NCBI RefSeq assembly: GCF_902148855.1
Contig: NC_043978.1
Location: 780,367-844,366 of the forward strand
Source: Sphaeramia orbicularis
Lineage: Eukaryota > Chordata > Actinopteri > Kurtiformes > Apogonidae
Length of the DNA: 64,000 nt
Direction: 5' to 3'
Shown: piece after piece, positions 12,301 to 24,013 of the stretch
Numbering within the stretch: the stretch's first letter is position 1
Layout: each line of letters starts with the position of its first letter
Position numbers and translations under genes: made by a program
The notes under the pieces: generated by a model
Seen by the model: the letters and a program-made list of their open reading frames with translations, nothing else
Databases searched by the model: none
Told to the model about the DNA's origin: nothing

Positions 12301-13143
12301 ATTTATTGTCTTTTTTATGTGTTATTGTTTCATCCATTAATGTTGAAGTCAGTCTTCATGTTGTAAAGATGCACAGCGTTGCAATTATTCAGATATTTTA
12401 TAATTAAAATGCGAAAGGTAAAAATCTAATTCTCCATTAAAGCACAATGTCACAAGTTATAAGATTTGATTTGTTACTTAAGAGGAAAAACCATAAAGAA
12501 AAAGAAGAAAGTGTAAACCTTTGCATGAGCGCTGTGGTTCTTTCTTAAATTAGACAGACCTCTACACGTCTGGAACCTGAAGGGAGGTCTTTTTCTATTA
12601 TCTATGGAATACTGTCACCAAGTCCTCCTCCTGCAGAACCATGACATTTCTAATGAGAAAGGTCAAATAAATAAATAAATGCGTCCACAGCACACGCTCA
12701 GGCCTCTGCTTTTCAACATGTTTTGGTTTTATGTGGAAAATACTGCTGTCATGTGGGATGACCCATTTCCTATTTGACTTATTGGATGTATTCTTGCATT
12801 TGTAACAGTCATATGGGATTATATTTTTCCATTCAGGATTATATTTTTCCCTCTGGACTGTATTTTTCAGATCTAAAAGATTTATTCCAAGAGTAATTTT
12901 TGCACATTTGTAATTTCAACTGAACATTCTAACAGGAATATTGTGACTTCTCTTTACATTTCTATACATTTCTCGTCATAACTACATAGCATTGTTTATT
13001 ATTTACTTATTTATCTTTTTTCTCCCTTGCTCTTGAGTTGTTTTCTTTCTGTATTTGAACTGTGTGGACCAACTGGAACACCCTAATTTCATCACCGGGC
13101 ATTAATCAAGTATTTCTGGTTCTGATTGTGGTTCTTCTTGCAG
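9353..13143 (+). other. ell: ELL intron
   Basis: The largest + strand intron seen. It holds a fragment at about 10255-10390 related to the terminus of the 53376-55600 element (cgtaccgaaaacgtaccg) and an element at about 11510-12045. Stretches 9360-10250, 10400-11500 and 12050-13140 show no gene. 12070-12360 is T-rich low complexity with chance frames. Confidence 0.7.
11510..12045 (+). mobile_element. probable hAT-like non-autonomous element
   Basis: It begins taggggtgtaagaaatatc and ends ggcaagaatct-type inverted sequence followed by acacagccta. The body is full of 'atatcacaatat' and 'atatcatgatatattg' palindromes, common in fish hAT MITEs of the TAGGGGTGT type. The termini match imperfectly and the 8-bp duplication is not clear. 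Confidence 0.45.
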
Positions 13144-13446
13144 GCAAGAAGGTAACGGTGCGACCTCCGACCCCTGCTCTGGCCGGCCTGACCAAGCCCA
13201 AACCCTCGGTCCCACCCCCCCCTCCTCAGCTAGCATCAGGAAAGGAGGCGTGTCCAGGCAGAAGAAGAGCGCCTTGGCGTCCAACAGGAGGAGTGTGTCC
13301 GACCTGCAGGAGAGGCCTCTGAGGGACGCGGGTCAGCCACCTCCTGGCTCTGAGGCCCTACAGGAACCAGAACATGATCCTGAGGCTGCAGAAGGACGGA
13401 CTGAAGGCAGCGGACAAAAGACCTGCTGGACTCAGTCCTGATGGAG
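13144..13446 (+). CDS. ell: ELL exon (end of N-terminal domain)
   Basis: After a CTTGCAG acceptor it reads GKKVTVRPPTPALAGLTKPK, then in the next frame a basic stretch SRQKKSALASNRRSVSDLQE and RPLRD, then RVSHLLALRPYRNQNMILRL QKDGL in another. This is the ELL order KKV...RPFRDRVLHLLALRPYRKAELLLRLQKDGL. Three frame differences are needed: the C run at 13209-13217, one base near 13330 and an extra A near 13417. The donor is ATGGAG|GTGAAC. Codon content is otherwise normal. Confidence 0.9.
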
Positions 13447-13541
13447 GTGAACCCCTGAAAAACAGACTGAAGGAGCACTAACGAGACGTCAGACGCTGCA
13501 GCTGTTTGACTGTTGTTGTGTGTGGATGTACTTGTGTACAG

Positions 13542-13665
13542 GTGGGCAGCTCAACGCGAGAGACAAGGCCTTCATTCTGAAGGACAACCTTATCAAGGAG
13601 CTGCAGAAGGACTGGCCCGGGTACACGTCAGGAGACCAGCAGCTCCTCAAACGAATCCTTGTCAG
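13542..13665 (+). CDS. ell: ELL exon ending LLKRILVR, last exon before the break
   Basis: It encodes LNARDKAFILKDNLIKELQK and DWPGYTSGDQQLLKRILV, equal to human ELL MNAKDGTCTLQDCMYKDVQKDWPGYSEGDQQLLKRVLVRKL. One base is missing near the exon start relative to the family frame. It ends in phase 2 (GTC AG|GTAAAA). The only matching partner in the window begins G AGG CTT at 61118 on the opposite strand, restoring V-R-R-L-F-Q. Directly after the donor comes a (TA)n tract. Confidence 0.92.
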
Positions 13666-13677
13666 GTAAAAAAGATT

Positions 13678-13679
<2 letters not shown>

Positions 13680-13717
<38 letters not shown>

Positions 13718-13727
13718 ATATATATAT

Positions 13728-13766
<39 letters not shown>

Positions 13767-13798
13767 TATATATATATATATTATATATATATATATAT
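13680..13798. repeat. (TA)n microsatellite
   Basis: Interrupted TA dinucleotide run. It is the insertion site of the hAT element at 13799-14926 and continues as (TA)n on the other side (14927-14970). Confidence 0.95.
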
Positions 13799-14926
13799 TA
13801 GGCCTGTAACGGTACACGTACCGAACCGAACCGTTCGGTACACACCTGTTCGGTTCGGTACACATGCGGTACCGAAACGGCACAGTCCTGTGAGAAAAAG
13901 AAAAAGGAACGAAAGACATTGTTTGATGCGGAACTTTAAATACGCGCAGTTCACACGGACATATTAGGACGCATACATCGACCTGAAATACGAAATAGCA
14001 GCTGATATAAGGTAAAAAAAATATATATATGATGAGAACCTGGAAGGAAGAGATTGAAGACCCTCCACCATCAGTACAGTCCAGTTTGGGATCACTTCAG
14101 GTCCTGGTGAAAGACAACAACGAGGAAAGAAACGAAGATAAGACGAACGCTGTGTGGCCCCTGGGAGCTACGGTAGTTCTAAAACACACTAGCTCTGTCT
14201 GTCTGTCTCTCACGCACGCTGTATACCAGAGGAATAGAACTCGGAGTTGGACGTTGAAAGTATTATAAAATGAAGTTTCACTTTCGTTTCACGCCAGCGT
14301 TAGTTACGTAGTTATGGACCGGACCGCACCCCCCCGGCTCCGACCAAAACAACAAACAAACCATCCCCAGACAAATCGCAACTCTGCGTGTGCACACGCG
14401 CGCGCACAACACGTGCACACACGAGTACACACGAGTACACAAAGTGTCCTAAACAGTTTGTTCTCTGTCCTAAAATAAATAATTTGGTTAAGTTTGTTGT
14501 CAATGTTGCTCTTCAGTTTGTTAAACAGAATACCAGTTTACCCTCCTGTTAATGTTGAACTACATGCAGAATTTTTTGGTTGATATTTTATGCAGACTGT
14601 GAACTGACAGAACTGTGATTAGATTTTGTTGTTTGTTCAAAACTCCCTTTCAGGGAAAAGTGTTATACTAATGTTAAAATACATTTAGTCATATTAATAA
14701 TTTATTTATTTTCTATTTGATTTATAGCAGCAGAATTATATTACTCCTATTTTTCTATATTCTATTGTGTCCAAAAATTGGGGGAAAAATGTTCAAAAAA
14801 TTCAAATGTATGAAATACATTTTGAGGGGTTTTCTTTCTTCCTGTACCGAACCGAAAAAAACTGAACCGTGGCTTTGAAAACCGAAAACGTACCGAACCG
14901 AGAATTTGTGTACCGTTACAGGCCTA
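13799..14926 (+). mobile_element. hAT-type element, 1128 bp
   Basis: Perfect terminal inverted repeats of about 19 bp: TAGGCCTGTAACGGTACAC and its complement ending at 14926. The subterminal regions carry repeated accgaaccg/cggttcgg words. The element sits inside a (TA)n tract, so the 8-bp duplication cannot be distinguished. No transposase frame is present. Confidence 0.9.
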
Positions 14927-14989
14927 ATATATATATATATATATATAATATATATCTATATATATATATTATGTGTGTGTGTGTGGTTT

Positions 14990-17900
14990 GTTTATTTGAG
15001 CCTTCACAGAATACATGCAAATTCAAAATAAAAAAAACAAACAAAAAAAATCATTTATACTCGAAAATGAGTGGGAAGAAGAAAAACTTATTTAATCCCA
15101 CCCCCCATTCTCATCTTCAAATAACTTAACATCAATAACTTTTTAAATACTCACTGCTTCCTTGACTTGGAGCCAGAACAATGAACAAATAGAACAAAAT
15201 AGGCTATGTGTGTAAAAAATAGAAACAAAGTACATTCCTGGTGGTGGTTACCATGGTAACAGTTACCCGTTCACTTACATGATAATAATTACATACAACA
15301 ATGGTAACAATCAAAAACATGCAATACCACAAGTGGTAAAGAACAGCAAGAATTACATACCCAACAATGGTAAGAAACAAACCCCCAAAAACTCCAACAG
15401 AACATAATGGTAAAGGGCAGCACATCCCAGCGATGGTAAGAACAATACCAGATGGTAATGGACACAACAGACCAACTAGATGAGGAACAACAAGCACACA
15501 TAACATTTAAGACAGGTATTTATGGAACATCAGTTTCAGGACCCCCATCTTTATACTGGGACCAGACCATAATTTGTATACCAGTTTTAAATCGGTGGAT
15601 ATTGTGGCATTGCTTGTGTTGGATGTCCAGACCGTTCCAAAGTTTCACACCACATACAGACACAAAAGCGTTTACGAGTGGTTCGAAATTTGGGAAATAC
15701 GAAATCTCCAGAACCTCTCAAATATGAGAACTCTCCCGAAGTTTTTGTATATTACTTGGTAGTGATTTGTTGAATGCTTTAAATAAGATTAGTGCTGTAT
15801 AATATTTTACAAGGTTATGGATTTTTAATAGTTTTGACTGAATAACAGATATGAGTGTGTTCTAGAAATCCAACTTTATGTATGATCCGTACTGCTGGTT
15901 TCTGTAATATGACTAATGGATTTATGGTGCATTGGTAACCGTTTCCCCACACTTCAGTACAATATGTGAGGTATGGAGGACCAAGGGGCAGCAGAAAGTA
16001 CGGAGTGCATTTTCATCAAGGTAGTTTTCACTTTATTTATGATTGAAAGGCTTTTGGAGAGTTTAGTTTTTATGTGTCTGACGTGGGCTTTCCATGACAA
16101 TTTACTGTCTATTATAACTCCTAAAAATTTGTTTTCATACTATTGCAATTTGAATTCCTCAATCATATCGTAGTTCTGAGCTGGTTTAGAGTTTCCAAAA
16201 CTCGTTGCCTTAGTCTTATTTAAATTAATGACAGTTTATTCTTATCCATCCACTTTTTCAGTTTACTCAATTCCTCATTTACTGTAGTTACAAGTTCGTT
16301 ATGATTATCACCCTGAAGAATATGTTAGTATCATCTGCAAAAACTTATGAGTTTAAGCAATTAAGATACATTAAAATATGTCATTAATATAAACATGTAA
16401 TAGTTTGGGTCCCAGAACAGACCCTTGGGGGACACCACAAGAAATGCCAAGATATCCTGTTGAGTATTGTCCCATTTTGACAGACTGCACCCTTTCTGTT
16501 AGGTCGCTTCTAAGCCACTCCCCAGCAACCCCCCAGATACCATATAGTTAAGTTTATTGAGTAGGAGTGAATGATTGATTGTGTCAAATGCTTTTTGAGA
16601 TTGATAAAAAATCCAATTGTATGTTTTGTTTTTTTTTATCCAGTGCGTTAGTGATTTCTTCGTGTTGCGTCAGTTATTACCATTTGTGGTGGTAGTTTTT
16701 GTTCTAAACCGTATGACCCGGATTAGTATAAGATGTTGTCAAGAAACTTTCAGTCAAGAATTAATAGTTTTTCTAAGATTTTGGAAAACTGTGGTAATAT
16801 GGATATGGTCTGAATTGTGTAGCTGTTTACTCTCATTTTGTGTATTGGAATGACCTTTGCTATTTCATTTATTGGGAAACCACCAGATTGGAATGTAAAT
16901 TACAAATATGGGTTAGAGTTTGGCAATGCTATTAGGTTACTTTTTTAACAATCATCATGTCAGTGTCCATGACAGTCAGGGATAATTTACTTTTACACCT
17001 TCAGAACCGGTGTTCTATCACCTCCTGTTCACTTGTTGCAGAGAGGCAAATTGAGTATGATTTCTTTTAATAGTTATCATATTGGTCAATACCTTGATCT
17101 GGAATTCTTGCGGCCAACTCTGGGCCAATATTTACAAAAAACTATTAAACTGTTAACTATATTATTCATATTATGGTTTACAACATTCTTGTCAATGAAG
17201 GTAATAAGGATATGTTTCTTAGGAGATCCTTGTTTAAGTCGTTGTTCAGTATATCCCCACGGTCCATTCTATATGTTCTACTTTCATATAGTACTGTATA
17301 ACTTTTTGCTAGTTCTTATATGTCTGTTAATTTATTTCTGTAAACCTTGTATCTTTGTTCTGCTTCTTGGTTTTATCTTGATGAACAATTTATAGAGATA
17401 TTTTCTTTTTACAAGCATTTATATTCCTTTAGTAAACCAAGGGCTTGTTTGTTTTTTCTCTTTATACAGCGTTTCCTCAGCCAGGCAGTGTGCATTATAG
17501 AGTGAAATGAATATCTCTAAAAAATGTGTCATACGCACTATTCTACGTCTGACTCTGAGTAGACTGTACTCCAGTCCTGGAGCCTTGACTGTGGTTTGAA
17601 GGAGTTGATAGTTTCTTCAGTTCTTATTCGTTTGGAGATAATTTCATGTCTTCTTTACTTTTCTTTATATCACAGTCAAACAGAGTGAAAACAGGTGATG
17701 ATCAGTGATGTCACCTATAAACAGGCCACTGGCGGTTTGATTCCCCATGATATTAGTAAAGATGTTATTGATAATTGTGGCACTGTGTGATGTTATTTTG
17801 CTTGCTCTTGGTTATTGTTGGATAAAGGGACATGCTGCACATTGTGTCTAAGAAGGTCATCTATAATTTCAGTTTAGTTGGATTTAATAGGTCAATATTA

Positions 17901-19455
17901 AAATCGCCACAGATAAATAATATTTTTTGTTTTACAGTGGAAATAATTTCTCCACCCATTCATTGAAAACGTCTATGCTTGAACCAGGTGATCGATATAT
18001 ACAACTTATAATTACATTTTTCTTCTTTTCATTGTAGATCTCTAAGGTCAAGCATTCCATAGTTCCATCTATTGTGAAAGTCATATCTGTTAGAATCGTA
18101 CATTTGACAGATTCTGAATATATAAAGCAACCCCGCCCCCCGTTTTCTTTTCTCTATTCATATATCTTAATTCATAATCATCTATACAAAAATCAATACT
18201 TTTATCAATATTAAACCAGGTTTTCTGCGATGGCAGTGATACTGAAGGGATGAGTGAATTGTTGCAAGTACTCTTTGATGGAATTGAAATTTTTCTACAT
18301 GCTTCTGCTGTTAAAATGTATTATTGACAGTTTACCTACTGAATTGATTCTCTTTTCATACTGCTCTTGTGTGAGATAATTACAACCTGTAACAATAGAA
18401 GAGAAAAAGTTATTGTCAGGATCTGTTTCGTATTTGGATCTGTTGCGTTGTGCTCCTTAATTTCAAAGTGTGCAGTTCTATTTGTTTGTGGTAGAGGATT
18501 TTCTGCTGTTCGTCCATGTCGCTGTGTTCTTGGTGCAGTCTGTGTGTTAGGTGTGTTCTTCATGGTTGGTTGTACCTTGGCCGTTGGAATCAGTACTTAT
18601 CCAGTTCTTTGATACTCCTCACCATCAACACTGTGGATTCCTCTGGAGTTCCATTCAGCTTGATGTCTATTCTACAGTTTGTTACCCAGGTGTGTTGAAT
18701 CTTGCGTTGTTTTTTGAGATATCTGCCTTTTTAGCGATGTCGGTGTTCCTTCGGGTCAAACTGGTTGTTCATGCAAACATCTGTTCCTTTTAGTTTGCGT
18801 CCTTGTTTCAGAAGTGCCATCTTGTTTCTCCGACTGATAATTTCATTATGATGGCCGGTGGTCTGCCGTTCTTTGTGGGCAGTGGATGACAGGCCTCCAT
18901 GTGTTCCAGGTCCAACACTATCCCTTGTTCTGCAGGCAGGATGACAGTCCACAGTGTGTCTCGTGCTCGCTTGGGCTCCCCGCCATCCACAGCCACCACG
19001 CGGCACATAGGAGCGCGGCTTGATTTGATGCCGGTGATAACCACATCGTTTATGCGGGAATGCTGCTCCAGCGCGTGTACCCGCCTCTCTAGCGCCGCGA
19101 TGGTGCCGGTCTTCACCACGTTCTGGAGACGTAGTTGCTTGACCTCCCTCCAGCAACCCCAGAAGCTGTTTCTGCTGCTCTCACAACCGCGGCCACTTCC
19201 TCAGTCAAGGAGCTGAGGGAATTTTTAATGTCCTCAGAACTCCTCCAGTGTCTGGCTTTTTTTCGGCGGCATTATGGTGTGCACGCCAATTAACTCTGGT
19301 GTCCATAATCCAAAATCAGTTGTCGTTCGTCCAGAAGTTTCCAAAAACCAAGCATCAACACAAAACATACTCCAACAGGAAACAGGCCAACTCACACAAC
19401 CGCAACAGGAAGAGGGAACCGGGGATACAGGAAGAGGGATGTACCACAGGAAGAG
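14990..19455 (-). mobile_element. near full-length LINE, Rex1/L2-like, decayed
   Basis: Read on the - strand. The 5' part (about 19290-18580) is an ORF1: MPPKKSQTLEEF start, coiled-coil region (RVHALEQHSRINDVVITGIK) and the tail RRNKMALLKQGRKLKGTD. Then follows an AP-endonuclease (about 18200-17650) and a reverse transcriptase with CGVPQGSVLGP near 16440-16405 and FADDT near 16345. Downstream the C-terminal region reads CGVKLWNGLD near 15640. The 3' end is A-rich at about 15000-15060. Many frameshifts and stops make it non-functional. The clade (Rex1/Babar versus L2) is judged from motif style only. Confidence 0.85.
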
Positions 19456-19467
19456 GTGTGTGTGCAT

Positions 19468-19605
19468 GCATATATATAATATATATATATATATATATCG
19501 TATGTATGTATGTATGTATGTATGTGTGTGTGTGTGTGTGGTGTTATATATATATATATATATATATAATATAATCTATATACACTCATATATATATACA
19601 CACAC
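19468..19605. repeat. (TA)n/(GTAT)n/(GT)n microsatellites
   Basis: Compound simple repeats. They generate spurious open frames rich in Y, I, C and V on both strands. Confidence 0.95.
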
Positions 19606-20030
19606 ACACACACAGGGTGTGCACAAGAAATGTATACACACTTAAATAAGTGTAAAGTAGGTGTTTTATTAAAATTCATTTAATTGTCCAAATGTAATAG
19701 AATTTCCAACAATCCTTTTATTGTTTTGTCTGTTCCTTCGTTCTCAACATGACGTCCATTCTGGTCCAGACTCTGCAGATAATGACACCAATGGAATCGC
19801 ACACATCACCAAACACTTCCCTTGCGATTTGTGTGCATTCATGTTCAATGCTACTCTCAATTCAGCGACTGTTGAAGGTCTCATAAGGTAGACTTTGTCT
19901 TTTAGGGATCCACATAAAAAAAAAGTCTGGGGAACACAGAAGGTATCAACGAAACCCCTCCATCCAATCACCTGTTTGTCCAGTTCACCAGACCTCACAG
20001 CACTAGACTTAAGTTTATATAGATAGATAT
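19606..20030 (-). mobile_element. mariner-like transposase 3' fragment, rearranged
   Basis: The - strand frame at about 19960-19750 reads FFLCGSLKDKVYLMRPSTV AEL, the end of the mariner DDD transposase (family: DFFLWGxLKxxVYxxxPxTxxEL). The outer end has gggtgtgcacaagaaatg, a plausible terminus. The preceding block SPDLTALD is found on the + strand instead (about 19985-20010). The piece therefore looks folded back or partly inverted. Confidence 0.55.
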
Positions 20031-20091
20031 ATATCTATTCATATATCATATATATATATAATATATATATATATATATACATACATACATA
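20026..20091. repeat. (TA)n/(TACA)n microsatellite
   Basis: Simple repeat between two mariner-type elements. Confidence 0.9.
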
Positions 20092-20875
20092 CAGGGTGGC
20101 CCTATAAGTCCTCCATACATAGGAAAAATAAACATTTCTTGACATAAACCATTTTTATTTATATAATATGCTCTATATGACTGCTATTTTGTCGGGAACA
20201 CATTTCAATGCGTGTCCTCCACTGCTGAACGGACTATAAAGAAAAAATATAAAGAAATACATGTTAGAACACATATATAGGGTTGGGAAGCAAAATGTAC
20301 AATATTTGAGGCAGGATTGAAAGACAGTGTATGACCAATTAGTTTATTGAAAGTCATTGAGAATTTATTTGCCACAAGAAAATGTCCATAATAGAAAATG
20401 TTTTTATTCTATGTGTCCTCCTTCTTTCTCAATAACTGCCTTCACACGCTTCCTGAAAACTTGCGCAAGTGTTCCTCAAATATTGGGGTGACAACTTCTC
20501 CCATTCTTCTGTTAATAGTATCTTCCAGACTTTCTGGTAATAGTTTTGCTCATAGTCTTCTCTTCTTTCCATTATAAACAGTCTTAGGGACCCCAACTAT
20601 TTTTGAAATCTCCTTTGGTGTTGACGAGTGCATTCAGCAAATCACACACTCTTTAACGTTTGCTTTCCTGATTACTCATATGGGCAAAAGTTTCTGAAAA
20701 GGTAGGGATAATAGTGTAGGTCATGATTATGACATCAGTATATGTTGGTTTCAAACAATGGACGTAGTGTCTGCTTGAGAAAAAACAACTAAATGCTCAT
20801 TGAAAATTTTGCTTCCCCACCCTGTATGTATGGAAGTATTATGTCTCCTATGTATGGAGACTTATGGGACACCCT
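20092..20875. mobile_element. mariner-type element with nested MITE
   Basis: Terminal inverted repeats CAGGGTGGCCCTATAAGTC and, at the right, the complement of CAGGGTGTCCCATAAGTC, both followed by TCCATACATAGG. TA dinucleotides flank both ends, as required for Tc1/mariner. It is internally deleted and interrupted at 20279-20824 by a second mariner-type element. Confidence 0.8.
20279..20824 (-). mobile_element. mariner-type MITE, family of 43066-43615
   Basis: Ends (a)gggttgggaagcaaaatgtac and attttgcttccccaccctg are inverted. It is the reverse-complement relative of the element at 43066-43615 and has the same length (546 versus 550 bp). It lies inside the 20092-20875 element, so it is the younger insertion. 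Confidence 0.85.
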
Positions 20876-20879
20876 GTAT

Positions 20880-22439
20880 GTATTATGAATACTGTTTTTA
20901 CCATCGAATAACCGATAACTTCCTGCTTCTTGTAACTGATACTGATCCCAAACCCCAACAGTTTCCATTCTTCCAGTTGTTTTCTTCTTCTTTCCAGTCA
21001 GTGTTAAACTCTTAATAGTCCATTAAAGGCTTCTCCAGAACCTAAAGCCTCTGTCTGCTTCAAATGGACAATAGTCCAAGGGTTTTCAGTTCTGTTTATG
21101 TCACAGACAGAATTTGGTGATGATCGACTGTCACCGTTTTCCACACATCAGCTCCGTTCATCTTTTTCTCTATAATGTGGCCATATGAGAGGACGAGGCT
21201 GAACGTGGACATCAGCCATTAAACTGGGGGTGGAATTTTAGCAGAGGTGAAAGTGGGCGTTGGCTACATATGTCCACACCTACTTTGGTGCTGATTGGTC
21301 ACTGTTCTGAGCATTCAGCTCCGTTCATCTGTTTTGGTCGTTCGTGGTTTTTGAATGTCCTTTTTCTTCTGTTGCTGTCGGACCAAAACAGACCAAACCA
21401 CCTCTGGATCTTCCTCTGGGTCTGACAGCTGGAGCAGAGGAAGGAGCTGAAAACCCTCTGACTGACAAACAATGGACTGATCCACACCTCTGAGTCTGAT
21501 TCTGCTGATTCTTGATTTTATGGCAGTTGTCAAGGTAACAACGCGCACTGTGTACTGGTCAATGCACCCAAATCTAAGCAATTTAGATTTATTATTATGG
21601 CTGGATTATCAATGAAAACTTTAATTATCAAATTATCGTAACGATGTCATTTTTTTCAACATCGGTCCGATAATTATTGGTGCTGATAGTTATTTTGCGT
21701 CCATATACTTAATGACTGTGGTACAATTATGACGTGAATCTGTCAGCGTTTCATAAACAAACACACAGCATCAGTGTGAATTGTAAAGATAAACTGTTCA
21801 TGCATTCCTTCAGTTACTAACACTGTCCCATTAGTAGCAGGTTAATTCAGTTTAACCTTTAAATAGTTGAAGGAAAGCTGGGTTCCATTTGAGTTTGTGT
21901 TTGTAAGTGTTCAGAACTCCATCCTCTCCACTCAGCAAACAAACGACAGAATGAACCAGACCACATAAAAAAAAAACAACCTTTGAAATAGAAAAATCCA
22001 ATGGTATTTCCTGATTCTCATTTCCAGTTTTAGATTCTAAAAACTAAAAAAAAAGACACGCACCTTCACAAAACTCTATGGAGCTGTTCTAGATGCACAT
22101 TTTCTACATCTGCATCCTTATCTCTGCTGTTTATCGCTGTCAGGTCTGTTCAACACCACAGGCTAAAAGGTCCGAGTGCAATAAGTGAAGAGCAGAAACA
22201 GGAGACGGTCGGAGCGAGCAGGATGAGTTGTTTTTATCTGACCAACCGACCACACCAAATTGCATCTTTTCCAATCCAAACTTTTTCATTGTTGTTTTCA
22301 AAAGAGTGCTTCATAAACATTGAGTAATTCAAGAAATATCTGTGTCCACACAAAACCACTGAAAACCATGTAGTCCAAATGCCAGGCCTGTATGTGGTGC
22401 TGAAATGCTCTCACAAAAAACGGAGAAGAAGACGTGGAG
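20880..22439 (-). repeat. interspersed repeat family, copy 2; left arm of inverted duplication
   Basis: It is the reverse complement of 62668-64000 over the whole visible length (21112-22439), at roughly 97-99% by eye. Most differences are one-base length changes. It extends about 265 bp beyond the part shared with copy 1 (22175-22439) and stops exactly at the N gap. Its outer edge near 20880 abuts the mariner element. Confidence 0.9.
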
Positions 22440-22939
22440 NNNNNNNNNNNNNNNNNNNNNNNNNNNNNNNNNNNNNNNNNNNNNNNNNNNNNNNNNNNNN
22501 NNNNNNNNNNNNNNNNNNNNNNNNNNNNNNNNNNNNNNNNNNNNNNNNNNNNNNNNNNNNNNNNNNNNNNNNNNNNNNNNNNNNNNNNNNNNNNNNNNNN
22601 NNNNNNNNNNNNNNNNNNNNNNNNNNNNNNNNNNNNNNNNNNNNNNNNNNNNNNNNNNNNNNNNNNNNNNNNNNNNNNNNNNNNNNNNNNNNNNNNNNNN
22701 NNNNNNNNNNNNNNNNNNNNNNNNNNNNNNNNNNNNNNNNNNNNNNNNNNNNNNNNNNNNNNNNNNNNNNNNNNNNNNNNNNNNNNNNNNNNNNNNNNNN
22801 NNNNNNNNNNNNNNNNNNNNNNNNNNNNNNNNNNNNNNNNNNNNNNNNNNNNNNNNNNNNNNNNNNNNNNNNNNNNNNNNNNNNNNNNNNNNNNNNNNNN
22901 NNNNNNNNNNNNNNNNNNNNNNNNNNNNNNNNNNNNNNN
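22440..22939. other. assembly gap, 500 N
   Basis: Exactly 500 N, the size used for gaps of unknown length. All frames through it are meaningless. Confidence 0.99.

Positions 22940-22992
<53 letters not shown>
22940..22992. repeat. poly-C run of 53 next to the gap
   Basis: Homopolymer of 53 C followed by a short (AC)n. It directly abuts the N gap and is probably a sequencing or gap-edge artefact. 22993-23282 shows no gene. Confidence 0.9.
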
Positions 22993-23282
22993 ACACACAC
23001 ACACCACAACACACCACCACACTCCTGGTTCTACATAACAGACGTAACGATAGTAATAAAAATAGCAAAGGTACTCATAGAATCAAACAGGTAAAATAAA
23101 AAAAAGAAAAGAATAGAAAAACAGCTAACAATAGACCAATCTGCTTATTCACAAACACAAGATATGGACATGTAGTGTTATTAATATTATTACAGAGGAC
23201 ACCAGCATGTACAGCACACCAAACAGGGAAAAAAAGGTGTGTATGGGAAAACTGCACGAAAAGCATTTTTTATAGTTTAGTT

Positions 23283-24013
23283 CAGGGCTCTCCAACTCAT
23301 TTTCTTTCAGGTTCCACATTCAGCCTGATCTGATCTGCAGTGGGCTGGACCAGTAAAATAAGAACAGAAGAACCGATAAATAATGACTTTGGTTTAGAGC
23401 AAAAAAAAAATTTTTAAATCCACTGGTAAAATATGAAAATACTTACTTTTATAAACTATCCAAACCTGAAAAAACTGAAATTTCTTAAGAAAAATCAGTG
23501 CAATTTTAACAGTCTTCTTCCTCCACTTCTCATTAGTCCATGTGCATTCTGGATCAGATCTCCAAAGACACTAAACACTGAGGAACAGGAAGAAAAGAGT
23601 TCAAACTGGACTGGATTTTCTTTAGACATTTCAGGTTGTTCATATTTTTTCAGGTTATTCACGTTTTATTGTTAAAGGATAGCTTGGAAATGTGAATCTT
23701 TTCATAATTTAATGTTATTTTTTGCACTAAAACAAAGACAAATATTTGAAATTGTCATTATTTATAGACATAGTCTATTTTTATTTTTTTTTCCATCAAA
23801 CCCAGTAGTAAATCTGCAGTCGTTCTTTTGTGTGGGTCTTCTGCTGTTATTATTGACTGTAGATCAGATTGGTCTGGATGTGGAACCACAACTAAAATGA
23901 GTTCCACAGCCTGGACTGTGGAATTTTTGCACTTTGTAAATTCATCCCATGGGCCGCATTGGAACCTTTGGTGGGCCGCATTTGGCCCCCGGGACGCATG
24001 TTTGACACCCCTG
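23283..24013 (-). mobile_element. CAGGGGTGTCAAAC-type hAT-like element
   Basis: It begins cagggctctccaactcatt and ends gcatgtttgacacccctg, with ccgcatttggcccccgggac near the end. It is flanked by gtttagtt and gtttagag (6 of 8 alike), a worn 8-bp duplication. Orientation is opposite to the copies at 7308 and 51187. Non-coding. Confidence 0.8.

Noticed and set aside
12067-12407. Cysteine/leucine/phenylalanine-rich frames
   Set aside because: T-rich low-complexity DNA; looks like a membrane protein only because of base composition.
13659-13967. IYIYIY-type frames in TA repeats (also 19392-19679, 43534-43885)
   Set aside because: Microsatellite translation only.
22298-23099. Long open frames across 22.3-23.1 kb
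   Set aside because: They run through 500 N and a poly-C run; nothing is coded.
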